This document shows positions 7,546 through 16,204 of a DNA stretch of 49,228 nucleotides, piece after piece. The position numbers and the translations under genes were made by a program. The stretch is taken from the NCBI GenBank assembly GCA_019237945.1, contig JAFAOG010000220.1, positions 1 through 49,228 on the forward strand, given 5' to 3'. This stretch comes from Deltaproteobacteria bacterium. GTDB taxonomy: Bacteria; Myxococcota_A; Polyangia; Haliangiales; Haliangiaceae. Each line of letters begins with the position of its first letter. Within the stretch, counting starts at the first letter, position 1. The notes under the pieces are model-generated. The model was not told the DNA's origin. It searched no databases and saw only the letters and a list, made by a program, of their open reading frames with translations.

Positions 7546-9110
7546 AGCACCTGGAGGGCGGCCGGCTGGCCCGGCAGATGAAACGGCGGCGTGACGATGC
7601 CGCGCTCGGGATAGAACGCCTCGAGCCATAGCTGCTGCGGGGCCGCGTCGCCGCCGAGCGCGCGCTGCGACACGACCGCGATCCACACCATCGGCTCGCC
7701 GCGCGACGACCCGACCGGCGACGCCCACTGCGCGGTCTTGTCGAGCGGATCGCTGGTCAGCGCGATGTTCGTGCCCAGGCCATCGGTCCGGATCGCGGAC
7801 GCTCCGAGCGGCGCCTCCGCGACGCGATCCGGCAGCACCTGCGAGTGCGCATACGCGATCCACCGCCCGTCCGACGAGAACTGTGGCAGCTCGACGCCGC
7901 CGCCGTCGCGGAACAGCTCGGTCGCCACGCCGACCTTCGCCTCGGCCGTGTTCCACCGCCGAATCTTCAGCGCATTCCCGGCCGGCTGCGATGCCGCCGA
8001 CCCCGGCCCCGCATCGAGCGACACGTACGCGAGCAGCGTGCCGTCGGGCGAGATCGCAGGCGCCGCCACCGCATCCTCGGTCGCGACCGTCGCGCGCAGC
8101 GCGCCGCTATCCGCCTCGCGCACCGACAGCGCACCCATCCACGCCGTGACGAGCGCGCCGCCCGGATCGAACGCCGCGGTCGCCCATGGCGATGCCGAGG
8201 CCGCATCCGACCACGCGAGCACGTTGCCCGACTGCGTGTCGACGACCGCGCCGCCGAGCGTGCGCACGTCGGTCGTCAGCATCGCGGCCGCGATCTTCTT
8301 GCCGTCGCGCGACACCGCGACGTGGCAGCCGAAGCACGTGCCATCGGCCTTCGCGAACAGCGGCGCCGCCGCCGCCTGCCCGAAATCGTAGCGCCACAGC
8401 CCCGGCGCCTCGCTGCCGGTGATCCCGCCGAACACGACCGGGCTCGCGTCGAGCGAGGCGATCTCGACCCGCGCGTGCGCGACATGCTGCTCGATCGGCG
8501 CCGCGGTCGCGACGCTCGCCACCTCGAGATCGACCGCCGTCGCCGTCTCGTGCAGCGCAGTCCATTCGTCGGCGGTCAGCTCGACGCGGCGCGATGGCGC
8601 GAGCACCGCGAGATCGAGATACGGCGCGGTGATCCGGATCTCGTGTGCGTCGTCGGTGTCGGGTGCCGCGAACGCGATGGCGAGCGCGCCGAGGTTCGGC
8701 GGGATCACGGCGCCGTCCGGCGGGTCGAGCTTGCCGTCGAACGCGACGCGCGGCGCGGCCGCAAACGCCGCCTCGGCGCCCGCGGGGGTCCCGTCGGCGA
8801 TCCGCCAGCCGACGACGTGCACGGTGACCGGCACCGTCAGCTCGAAGCTGCCGACCGTCGCCTTCACCGTCGCCGCGCCTCCGGTCAGCCCGTCGCTCGC
8901 GAACGCGCCGCCCGCGACGCTGCCCACCGGCGCGCCCGTGAGCTCGAGCTGCGCCGCGATCTCGACGTTGCCGTCGTACACGTGCACCGGCACCGGCGCC
9001 GGCGGCGTCCCGAGCGCGACCGTCAGATCGATCGCGCTCGGCTCGACCGTTAACACCGGTGCAACATCGACGGCGCAGCCCGTCACGAGAACCAGCAGCA
9101 ACGCCCGCAT
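7515..9110 (-). CDS. TolB/WD40-like beta-propeller lipoprotein with one CxxCH motif
   Basis: 531 aa from ATG 9110, chosen over ATG 9128 because it gives a clean signal ending V-T-G-C (Cys12). Residues 20-100 look like an Ig/Big-type beta domain. Residues ~120-230 are a second beta region. Residues ~235-510 contain repeated S-x-D-G units (VAVSRDGKKIA, AISPDGTLLAY, QFSSDGRWIAY) typical of TolB/PD40 propellers. Cys259-Phe-Gly-Cys262-His263 sits at the propeller entry and is a potential c-type haem site, though a single motif in a propeller protein may be non-haem. It is the last gene of a run of three minus-strand lipoproteins. Confidence 0.8.
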   Translation of the reverse strand: MRALLLVLVTGCAVDVAPVLTVEPSAIDLTVALGTPPAPVPVHVYDGNVEIAAQLELTGAPVGSVAGGAFASDGLTGGAATVKATVGSFELTVPVTVHVVGWRIADGTPAGAEAAFAAAPRVAFDGKLDPPDGAVIPPNLGALAIAFAAPDTDDAHEIRITAPYLDLAVLAPSRRVELTADEWTALHETATAVDLEVASVATAAPIEQHVAHARVEIASLDASPVVFGGITGSEAPGLWRYDFGQAAAAPLFAKADGTCFGCHVAVSRDGKKIAAAMLTTDVRTLGGAVVDTQSGNVLAWSDAASASPWATAAFDPGGALVTAWMGALSVREADSGALRATVATEDAVAAPAISPDGTLLAYVSLDAGPGSAASQPAGNALKIRRWNTAEAKVGVATELFRDGGGVELPQFSSDGRWIAYAHSQVLPDRVAEAPLGASAIRTDGLGTNIALTSDPLDKTAQWASPVGSSRGEPMVWIAVVSQRALGGDAAPQQLWLEAFYPERGIVTPPFHLPGQPAALQVLHGPVALLPP

Positions 9111-9174
9111 GCGCAAGCGCCACTGCAACGGTCGCGCCGCGCCCTCGTCGAGCGCAGCTCCGCGAAACCTCGTC

Positions 9175-9190
9175 GGGGACTGTCGTCCCC
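9175..9190 (-). terminator. Hairpin after the triple-parvulin gene
   Basis: GGGGAC (9175-9180) pairs with GTCCCC (9185-9190) around a 4-nt loop, starting 10 nt past the stop of the minus-strand gene at 9200. There is no T-run. It is a plausible attenuator or terminator between that gene and the one starting at 9110. Confidence 0.4.
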
Positions 9191-9199
9191 TGGGACCCG

Positions 9200-10486
9200 C
9201 TACTCCACGCGCTGGATGATGTGGATGCCGAACTGCGTCTTCACGACGCCGACCTCATCCTTGTTGAGGCGCAGCGACAGGTTCTTGAACGGCTCGACGA
9301 GCCCCGCATCCGGCGTCACGTCGTACGACTGGCCCGACTTCGCCGAGCCCGGATCCTCGGAGAGCTCCGCCATCAGCGGCTCGATCTTGTCGCCCTTCTT
9401 GAGCTTGGCGACGGTGTCCTTGACCAGCTTCTCGAGCTCGGCGCGCGTGCGCTTCGTGCCGCGCGGGTCCTCGGTGTGGTTGTCGGTCCAGCCGAGCAGG
9501 ATGTGCTTGACCTTCGCCTTCTGGGTCACCGGATCGCGCTTGAGGATGTCCGCCGAGTCCAGCGAATCCGGCGGCGGCGGCGGCATGCGCTTGATCACGT
9601 GGAAGCCGAACGGCGTCTTGACCACACCGATCTCGTTCTCCTTGAGGCGCAGCGAGAGCTTCTTGAACGGCTCGACCATCGGCGCGTCCGCGGTGACGTC
9701 GTACGGGCGGCCCGAGTCCTTCGAGCCCGGATCCTCGGAGTACTCCTTCATCAGCTGCTTGAAGTCGGTGCCGCTCTTCGCCTTGGTCAGGACTTCCTGG
9801 ACCATCTTCGTCGCGTCTTCCTTGCTGCGCGCCTTCGCCTTCGGATCGCGCGCGGCCGGCGCGTCCTTGTAGCCGATCAGCACGTGCAGCACGCTGACCG
9901 GGCCCTTCTCGGCCGGGCGCGCGAGGATGTCGGCCGACTCGATCGGGTCGGGCGGCGGCGGCGCGACGCGCTGGATCACGTGGTAACCGAACTGCGTCTT
10001 GACGATGCCCGCCTCCTTCTCCTTGAGGCGCAGCGCGAGGTTCTTGAACTCGGGGACGAACGACGTCTCCTTGTTCACCGTGTACGGGTCGCCGGACTTG
10101 GCGCCCGGGTCCTCGCCGTACTGCTGGACGAGCGCGTCGATCTTCGACGGGTCGGCCTTGAGCTGCGACAGCACGTCCTGCGCGAGCTTCGCGGCGTCGG
10201 CGTTGCTGCGGTCCTTGCCGCGCTGATCCTGCTGGCCGCGATAGATCGCGCCGAGGTCCTTCCACGAGATCAGCACGTGCTTGACGACGACCTCGTCGGC
10301 GGTCTCGGTGCGGTTGAGGATGTCGTGCGAGTCGATGTCCTGCGCGGGGGCCATGTTGACGGTGGCCGACCCGGTCGCGGTCTTCGTGGCGACGGCGCCG
10401 GAGCCCGCCTTCATGTCGTCGAGCCGGCTCGGATTGCGCTGGCAGGCCGCGAGCGCGAGGACGAGAAACAAGCTGGTACGCTTCAC
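9200..10486 (-). CDS. Lipoprotein with three tandem parvulin (PpiC) domains
   Basis: 428 aa. Signal MKRTSLFLVLALAAC with Cys15 lipidated. Three parvulin-type peptidyl-prolyl isomerase repeats occupy residues ~66-175, ~197-302 and ~325-428. Each has the opening strand (KHVLISW / LHVLIGY / KHILLGW), a helix ending E-D-P-G, and the closing FG-[YFI]-H-[VI]-I-[QK]-R strand. Proline-rich linkers (PPPPD, PPPPPD), each followed by S-A-D-I-L, separate them. The Gly-Gly-Asp-Leu-Gly loop of classical parvulins is replaced by SGxPY/SGRPY/SGQSY in all three, so catalysis is not assured. The family assists folding of exported and outer-membrane proteins (SurA, PrsA, PpiD), and the likely site is the periplasmic face of a membrane. 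It lies 15 nt after the phosphoesterase gene. Confidence 0.9.
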   Translation of the reverse strand: MKRTSLFLVLALAACQRNPSRLDDMKAGSGAVATKTATGSATVNMAPAQDIDSHDILNRTETADEVVVKHVLISWKDLGAIYRGQQDQRGKDRSNADAAKLAQDVLSQLKADPSKIDALVQQYGEDPGAKSGDPYTVNKETSFVPEFKNLALRLKEKEAGIVKTQFGYHVIQRVAPPPPDPIESADILARPAEKGPVSVLHVLIGYKDAPAARDPKAKARSKEDATKMVQEVLTKAKSGTDFKQLMKEYSEDPGSKDSGRPYDVTADAPMVEPFKKLSLRLKENEIGVVKTPFGFHVIKRMPPPPPDSLDSADILKRDPVTQKAKVKHILLGWTDNHTEDPRGTKRTRAELEKLVKDTVAKLKKGDKIEPLMAELSEDPGSAKSGQSYDVTPDAGLVEPFKNLSLRLNKDEVGVVKTQFGIHIIQRVE

Positions 10487-10501
10487 GCGCGGAACATACA
10501 G

Positions 10502-11776
10502 CTATTCCGGGACTTGTGTACCCGTGGCGGCCGGATCGAGCAGTGAACCGAGGTTCGCGACCGTGGCATCGCGCCCGGCGAGCTGGCCGGTCTGCCCGGT
10601 CCAGTTCCACTCGATGAACTTGACGATCGAGCTGTGCTCCATCTGCGTGTGCGAGATCGCGTTCGCCTTCGCGACGGGGCCGATCGCGAGCAGCGGGACG
10701 CGCGTGCCGTACGGCTGCTGATCGGTGCCCATGCCCGGCGGCGCGATGTGATCGAAGTAGCCGCCGCCTTCGTCCCACGTGACGAGCACGAGCGTGTCCT
10801 TCGCGTAGGGCGAGTGCTCGATGTCGTCGATCGTCTGCTTGACGAACGCGGTGCCGTCGCTGATCCGCACGCCGACGCCGGGATGCTCCGAGTGATAGCC
10901 GAGCCCGCGCACCCACGCGACCTGCGGCAGCGTGCTGCCGTCGAGGTCACTCTTGAATTTCTTGTAGTCGCGCAGGTACTTCGGGTTGTCGGCGAACGCG
11001 GCGTAGTAATCGACCGGGAAGTCGCCGACGTCGTAGACGCACGGATAGAGGCTGACGCCGAAATCGCAGTCGGCCGGCGCCTTCGGGCACAAGGTCATCT
11101 TCTGCGACGTCACCATCGCGTCGTAGCCCTCGGCGTACCAGGTCCACGACACGCCGGCCGTGTTCAGCACGTCGCCGATCGTCGGGCCGTCGAAGCTCAT
11201 CGGGTGCTGCTCGATGCTGCACTTCTGGCCGATCGCGGGCGCGGTGAACGAGTTGTCGGTGAACACGTAATTCGCGCGGAACAGATACATGTCGTTCGAC
11301 GACGATTGCCCCGCGATCGGCTGGAAGTAGTGATCGGCGAGCGCGCCCTGCGCCGCGTACTGCCAGTACATCCCGACGACGCTGCCATCGGCGTACGCGA
11401 AGTTTCCGGGATGCGAGCACGAGTTTCCCGTGACGTACTGATCCATCGCGCCGCCGTTCGTCTCCATCAGCTCGCAGGCCTGCGTGTGATCGGGGTCGTA
11501 CGCGCCGTTCGACGTGTCGTCGAGCATCACCGCCTCGGCGCCGCCGGGCTCGTGCGTCGGTCCGGCCTCGCAGCAATTCGGTCCGTCGGTACACGTGGGC
11601 ATCGAGCCGGTCTGCGCCTGGCAGTACTTGCCGAAGTACGTGTCGAACGTGTGGTTCTCCTGCACGATGATCACGACGTGATCGATCTTCGACATCGGAC
11701 ACGGGCCGTCGCAGTCGCCGGGCTTTCGCGACGAGTCACACGCAGCGACGAGACACAGCAGCAGGACAAGGCGCAT
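10502..11776 (-). CDS. Phosphoesterase-family lipoprotein (phospholipase C / acid phosphatase type)
   Basis: 424 aa. Signal ends V-A-A-C (Cys13). Residues 31-50 carry IDHVVIIVQENHTFDTYFGK, the E-N-x-[ST]-F-D-x-Y-F-G signature of the phosphoesterase family (PF04185: bacterial phospholipase C and AcpA-type acid phosphatase), where the Ser/Thr is the phosphate-attacking residue. Later come TWDEGGGYFDHIAPP and EHSSIVKFIE, which also match the family. About ten Cys suggest disulphides, so it is likely periplasmic or surface-exposed. The substrate could be phospholipid, teichoic-like polymer or phosphomonoester and cannot be told from sequence. Asp follows the lipidated Cys. It is first of three adjacent minus-strand lipoproteins. 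Confidence 0.88.
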   Translation of the reverse strand: MRLVLLLCLVAACDSSRKPGDCDGPCPMSKIDHVVIIVQENHTFDTYFGKYCQAQTGSMPTCTDGPNCCEAGPTHEPGGAEAVMLDDTSNGAYDPDHTQACELMETNGGAMDQYVTGNSCSHPGNFAYADGSVVGMYWQYAAQGALADHYFQPIAGQSSSNDMYLFRANYVFTDNSFTAPAIGQKCSIEQHPMSFDGPTIGDVLNTAGVSWTWYAEGYDAMVTSQKMTLCPKAPADCDFGVSLYPCVYDVGDFPVDYYAAFADNPKYLRDYKKFKSDLDGSTLPQVAWVRGLGYHSEHPGVGVRISDGTAFVKQTIDDIEHSPYAKDTLVLVTWDEGGGYFDHIAPPGMGTDQQPYGTRVPLLAIGPVAKANAISHTQMEHSSIVKFIEWNWTGQTGQLAGRDATVANLGSLLDPAATGTQVPE

Positions 11777-11782
11777 GCGACG

Positions 11783-13075
11783 TCATTGTCGCACGAGTGT
11801 GACGAAGCCAAGCCAGCTGCCACCGAGTAACCCCGCGAAAAGCAGTGCATGCCACGGGTGCGCCCACGTCATCGAGACCAGGCACACCGCCGCGAGCACG
11901 CCCGCGACCAGCGGTGTCCACGGGTACAGCGGCGCGCGATACGGCCGCTCGAGCTCCGGCTCGCGACGGCGCAGCACGACGACCGCCGCCGACGACAGGA
12001 TGTACAGGACGAGCGCGCCGAACACCGCGATCAGGATGATGTCGTCGGTGCGCCCGGTCATGAGCGCGACGAACCCGACGCCCATGTTCGCGAGCAGCGC
12101 GACGACCGGCGTCTTCGTCCGCGCGTGGATCTCGCCGAGCCGCCGCGGCGCCATCTGCGCGCGTCCCATCTCGAGCAGCGCGCGGCTCGCCGCGATCAGG
12201 ATCCCGTGAAACGACGCGACGAGCCCGACGAGCCCGATGCCGGTGAGCACGACGAACAGCGGGCTCTGCCGATCGACGACGTGGCTGATCGCCATCGGCA
12301 GCGGCGAGTCGCTCGTGTGCCCATCGGCCGTGTAGACGACCGCGCGCCAGCCCGCCGCTCCGACCGCGCCGAGCAGCGTGATCGCGGTCAGCACGACCAG
12401 CGTGCCCATCGAGCCGAAGAAGCCGCGCGGCAGATCACGCTGCGGATCGCGCGCCTCCTCGGCGACGTTCGCGATGCCCTCGATCGCCAGGTAGAACCAG
12501 ATCGCGAACGGCAGCGCCGCGAACACGCCGCCCCAGCCGTGCGGCAGCGGGTCCTGCGAGAACGTCGCCCAGTGAAACTTCGGCAGCACGACGATGCCGA
12601 ACACGCACAGCTCGATCACGGCGACGACCGTCAGCACGAGCTCGAACACCGCGCTCATCTTGACGCCAACGATGTTGACCGCGGTGAACACGATGTACGC
12701 CGCGAACGCGACAACGATCACCGGCGCACCGCTGACCTGGTTGATGTAGCTGCCGATCGCGAACGCGACCGCGGGTGGCGCGAACGCGTACTCGATCACC
12801 TGCGCGATGCCACCGACAAAGCCGATGTGCTCGCCGAACGCGCGCGTCGTGTAGACGAACGCACCGCCCGCCTTCGGCAGCGCGCACGCGAGCTCCGCGT
12901 AGCCGAGCACGAACGCGGTGTAGAGCACGGTGACGATGCCGGTCGCGACGAGCAGGCCGTAGGGCCCGCCCGCGGGCAGCCCGAGGTTCCACCCGAAGTA
13001 CATCCCCGAGATGACGTAGCCGACGCCGAGGCCCCAGATCATGACGGGCCCGAGGCTTTTCTGGAGCTGCGTCAT
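11783..13075 (-). CDS. APC-superfamily amine permease, ethanolamine-permease type
   Basis: 430 aa, ~12 membrane helices. The opening LGPVMIWGLGVGYVISGMYF, then YAELACALPKAGGAFVY and FAPPAVAFAIGSYI, are close to what I recall of ethanolamine permeases (amino acid-polyamine-organocation family). The WFYLAIEGIANVAEEARDPQRDLPRG region is also typical of the family. ATG 13075 is chosen because the upstream in-frame sequence lacks a better start, though a GTG 8 codons earlier is possible. The divergent neighbour is a dimethylglycine/sarcosine dehydrogenase-like flavoenzyme, so the true cargo may be an N-methylated amine or amino acid rather than ethanolamine. It is the first minus-strand gene after the divergent intergenic region at 13076-13168. 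Confidence 0.87.
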   Translation of the reverse strand: MTQLQKSLGPVMIWGLGVGYVISGMYFGWNLGLPAGGPYGLLVATGIVTVLYTAFVLGYAELACALPKAGGAFVYTTRAFGEHIGFVGGIAQVIEYAFAPPAVAFAIGSYINQVSGAPVIVVAFAAYIVFTAVNIVGVKMSAVFELVLTVVAVIELCVFGIVVLPKFHWATFSQDPLPHGWGGVFAALPFAIWFYLAIEGIANVAEEARDPQRDLPRGFFGSMGTLVVLTAITLLGAVGAAGWRAVVYTADGHTSDSPLPMAISHVVDRQSPLFVVLTGIGLVGLVASFHGILIAASRALLEMGRAQMAPRRLGEIHARTKTPVVALLANMGVGFVALMTGRTDDIILIAVFGALVLYILSSAAVVVLRRREPELERPYRAPLYPWTPLVAGVLAAVCLVSMTWAHPWHALLFAGLLGGSWLGFVTLVRQ

Positions 13076-13153
13076 GTCATTGCCATTGTGCGTCACGCCG
13101 CGGCTGCCAGCAGCGGCAAGGGACTGCACTTTTCGTCGGCATGGCCGCCGATG

Positions 13154-13159
13154 TATACG
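13154..13159 (+). promoter_or_regulatory. Putative extended -10 (TATACG) with short leader
   Basis: TGTATACG ends 9 nt before ATG 13169. If used, the transcript would start almost at that codon. This favours ATG 13169 over the in-frame ATG 13151, which would overlap the -10. No convincing -35 is seen. Confidence 0.45.
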
Positions 13160-13168
13160 GGTGCGCCC

Positions 13169-15619
13169 ATGAGCCTGCCCAGTCGTGCACGTGTCGTCGT
13201 CGTCGGTGGCGGCGTGATCGGTTCCTCGGTCGCGTACCACCTCGCTCATGCCGGATGGAAAGACGTCGTGCTGCTCGAGCGCGACCGGTTGACCAGCGGA
13301 ACCACCTGGCACGCGGCCGGGCTGATCGTCACGTTCGGGTCGACGAGCGAGACGTCGACGGAGATGCGCAAGTACACGCGCGACCTCTACACGAAGCTCG
13401 AGGCCGAGACCGGCCAGTCGACGGGCTTCAAGCCGGTCGGCTTCATCGAGGTCGCCGCCGATAAGGACCGGCTCGAGGAGTACCGGCGCGTCTCCGCGTT
13501 CAACCGGCTGTGCGGCGTCGACGTGCACGAGATCTCGCCCGCGCAGGTCCAGGACCTGTTCCCGCTCGCGAAGACGGACGACCTGCTCGCCGGCTTCTAC
13601 GTCAAGGAAGACGGCCGCGCGGATCCGGTCGGCGTGACGATGGCGCTCGCGAAGGGCGCCCGCCAGCAAGGCGCGACGATCGTCGAAGGCGTTCCCGCGA
13701 TCGGGTTCACGACGAAGAACGGCGCGGTCACCGGCGTCGTCACGGCGCAGGGAACGATCGAGTGCGAGTACGTCGTCTTGTGCGGTGGCATGTGGTCGCG
13801 CCAGCTCGCGGCGAAGGTCGGCGTCTCGATCCCGCTGCAGGCGGCGGAGCACTACTACCTGATCACCGAGCGAATCCCGCAGCTGAGCGCATCGTGGCCG
13901 GTGCTCGAGGATCCGGCGTCGCACGGTTACTTCCGCGAGGAGGTCGGCGGCCTGATGATCGGCCTGTTCGAGCCGGTATGCGCGCCGTGGAACGTCGGCG
14001 GCATCCCCGACGACTTCTCGTTCGGCGAGATCCAGCCGGACTGGGATCGCATGGGCCCGTACGTCGAGAAGGCGATGTCGCGCGTGCCGATCTCGATGGA
14101 GTCGGGCGTCCGCAAGTTCTTCTGCGGCCCCGAGTCGTTCACGCCCGACCTCGCGCCGATCGTCGGTCCCGCGCCGGAGCTCAAGAACTTCTTCGTGTGC
14201 GCCGGGCTCAACAGCATCGGCATCATCACCGGCGGCGGCCTCGGCCGCGTCGTCGCGCACTGGCTGATGAACGGCCGGCCCGACGTCGACGTCAACTACA
14301 TGCACATCGATCGCCTGCACGGCTACCAGGCGAACCCCGAGTACCGCCGCACGCGCACCGTCGAGTCGCTCGGCATGGTCTACCAGTGCCACTACCCGAC
14401 GCGCTCGATGCAGACCGCGCGCAACGCGAAGCAGTCGCCGTTCTACGACCGGCTCGCCGCGCTCGGCGCGTACTTCCGCGACGTCTCGGGCTGGGAAGGC
14501 GCCGACTACTACCTCGGCGCGGGCGCGAAGCCCGAGCAGGAGCTGACGTTCGGCAAGCCGTCGTGGTTTGCGCAATGGGCGACCGAACACCGCGCCGCAC
14601 GCGAGGGCGTGATCCTGATGGACATGTCGTTCATGTCGAAGTTCCTCGTCGAGGGACGCGATGCGGGCGCGCGACTCAACTGGATCAGCGCGAACCACGT
14701 CGACGGCGACGCGGGCCAGATCACGTACACGCAATGGCTCGACGAGGCCGGCAAGCTGTGGGCAGACCTCACCGTGACCAAGCTGGCCGACGATCGCTAC
14801 TGGGTCGTCGCCTCCGACACCGTGCTGCGCAGCGTTCACACGCAGATGAAGCGCGCGTTCGAAGGCCATCACGCGTTCGCCGCCGACGTCACCTCGGGCT
14901 GGGCGCAGCTCAACATCCAGGGCCCGCGCTCGCGCGAGCTGATGCAGCTCGTGACGACGACGGACATGGGCAACGAGGCGTTCCCGTTCCGCGCGGCGCG
15001 CGAGATCGACATCGGCTTCGCGCGCGTGCTCTGCATCCGGATCACGTACCTCGGCGAGCTCGGCTACGAGCTGTACATCCCGACGGAGCAAGCGCTCCAC
15101 GTCTACGACCGGCTCGTCGCGGCCGGTCAGCGCGTCGGCCTCGTCCACGCCGGCCTCAAGACGCTCGCGTCGTGCCGGATGGAGAAGGCCTACCGCGACT
15201 ACGGCCACGACATCGACAACACGGACACCATCCTCGAGGCCGGCCTCGGGTTCGCCGCCGATCTCAAGAAGCCGGGCGGCTTCCTCGGCAAGGACGCCGT
15301 GCTCGCGCAGAAGGCGGCCGGCCCGCTCAAGAAGCGCCTCCTCCAGATCCTCGTCAAGGATCCCGAGCCGCTGCTGTTCCACGCCGAGCCCGTGCTCCGC
15401 GACGGCAAGCCCGTCGGCTACATCCGAGCCGCGTCCTACGGACACACGCTCGGTGGTGCGGTCGGCCTCGCGATGATCAGCGCTCCGGACGGCGCGGCGA
15501 TCGACGCGAAGTGGATCGAGGCGGGCCGCTGGGAGGTCGAGATCGCGAACACGCGCTACCCGGCGATCGCGTCGCTCAAGCCGCTCTACGACGCCGAGAA
15601 CAAGCGCGTGAAGATGTAG
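13169..15619 (+). CDS. FAD-dependent dimethylglycine/sarcosine dehydrogenase-like protein with GcvT domains
   Basis: 816 aa. Residues 9-370 are a DAO-type FAD domain with the dinucleotide motif VVVGGGVIGSS. SGTTWHAAGL follows, where His48 corresponds to the His that binds FAD covalently in mammalian dimethylglycine dehydrogenase. Residues ~375-435 form the FAO linker region. Residues ~440-816 are GcvT/aminomethyltransferase-like, ending in the GcvT C-terminal barrel (LGGAVGLAMISAP). The expected reaction is oxidative N-demethylation of an N-methylated amino acid or amine, with the one-carbon unit passed to tetrahydrofolate. Paired divergently with an amine permease, which may bring in the substrate. 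Its stop abuts the convergent neighbour's stop as TAGCTA at 15617-15622. Confidence 0.88.
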   Translation: MSLPSRARVVVVGGGVIGSSVAYHLAHAGWKDVVLLERDRLTSGTTWHAAGLIVTFGSTSETSTEMRKYTRDLYTKLEAETGQSTGFKPVGFIEVAADKDRLEEYRRVSAFNRLCGVDVHEISPAQVQDLFPLAKTDDLLAGFYVKEDGRADPVGVTMALAKGARQQGATIVEGVPAIGFTTKNGAVTGVVTAQGTIECEYVVLCGGMWSRQLAAKVGVSIPLQAAEHYYLITERIPQLSASWPVLEDPASHGYFREEVGGLMIGLFEPVCAPWNVGGIPDDFSFGEIQPDWDRMGPYVEKAMSRVPISMESGVRKFFCGPESFTPDLAPIVGPAPELKNFFVCAGLNSIGIITGGGLGRVVAHWLMNGRPDVDVNYMHIDRLHGYQANPEYRRTRTVESLGMVYQCHYPTRSMQTARNAKQSPFYDRLAALGAYFRDVSGWEGADYYLGAGAKPEQELTFGKPSWFAQWATEHRAAREGVILMDMSFMSKFLVEGRDAGARLNWISANHVDGDAGQITYTQWLDEAGKLWADLTVTKLADDRYWVVASDTVLRSVHTQMKRAFEGHHAFAADVTSGWAQLNIQGPRSRELMQLVTTTDMGNEAFPFRAAREIDIGFARVLCIRITYLGELGYELYIPTEQALHVYDRLVAAGQRVGLVHAGLKTLASCRMEKAYRDYGHDIDNTDTILEAGLGFAADLKKPGGFLGKDAVLAQKAAGPLKKRLLQILVKDPEPLLFHAEPVLRDGKPVGYIRAASYGHTLGGAVGLAMISAPDGAAIDAKWIEAGRWEVEIANTRYPAIASLKPLYDAENKRVKM

Positions 15620-16204
15620 CTACGGATACGCGACGCGCATCTCGCGCCCGCCCAGACGCACGATCACGACACCGTTCGCCGGTTCGCCGTCGGGAATCCG
15701 GTACGCGAGCGCGCCCGCGGCATCGGTCGTCTGCTGCACCGTCGTGCCGCTCGGCAACGCGAGCTCGAACGTGACGCCGGCCGCCGGCACCGGGCACGAC
15801 ATCTCGACGTGTCGCACGCTCGTGTCGGACGTCTCGACGTCGTCGTCGGACGCCGCGACGATGATCCCCGAGATCAGCAACGAAGCTGGCAGGGCCACCA
15901 TCTCGAACGTGCCAACGAGCAGAAGCACGTATCCGTCGTTGATGCCGGGATCTCCCACGCCCGCGATCCCGAGGCTGGTCGCGGTGCGCTTCTCCATCAC
16001 CGCGCGCACATCGTGCGAGCACACGCGCGCCAGCGTCGCCTCGACGTGAATCGTCCCGTACGAGACCGTTGCCGACTCGACCCACACGCCACGGGGCGTC
16101 GCGACCGCCGGGGTCTCGTACGCGCGGAGCTGGCGCTCGGTCGTCACCGTCTTCGGCACGACGATGCAGCCCGTCAGCAGCACGAGAGCCAGCGCACGCA
16201 TCAT
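15620..16204 (-). CDS. Lipoprotein, paralogue of the gene just upstream
   Basis: 194 aa from ATG 16204 (a second ATG at 16201 is equally plausible). Signal ends L-T-G-C (Cys13). ATG 16204 overlaps the upstream stop as ATGA, implying coupled translation. A hydrophobic stretch lies near residues 90-120, then LALPSGTTVQQTTDAAG, a motif shared with the upstream protein (LPSGARVQATTDVAG). This C-terminal region reads like a small beta domain. No family is recognised. Its stop abuts that of the flavoenzyme. Confidence 0.75.
   Translation of the reverse strand: MMRALALVLLTGCIVVPKTVTTERQLRAYETPAVATPRGVWVESATVSYGTIHVEATLARVCSHDVRAVMEKRTATSLGIAGVGDPGINDGYVLLLVGTFEMVALPASLLISGIIVAASDDDVETSDTSVRHVEMSCPVPAAGVTFELALPSGTTVQQTTDAAGALAYRIPDGEPANGVVIVRLGGREMRVAYP

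Noticed and set aside
9059..10546. A long plus-strand frame across the parvulin region
   Set aside because: Its repeats mirror the three parvulin domains on the minus strand, which have a signal peptide and true family motifs.
11849..13168. N-terminal extension of the flavoenzyme frame
   Set aside because: It is antisense to the permease, charged and low complexity, while the FAD motif begins normally at residue ~9 from ATG 13169.
11783..15445. A 1220-codon minus-strand open frame
   Set aside because: The permease starts at 13075. The rest is antisense shadow of the flavoenzyme, caused by high third-position GC.
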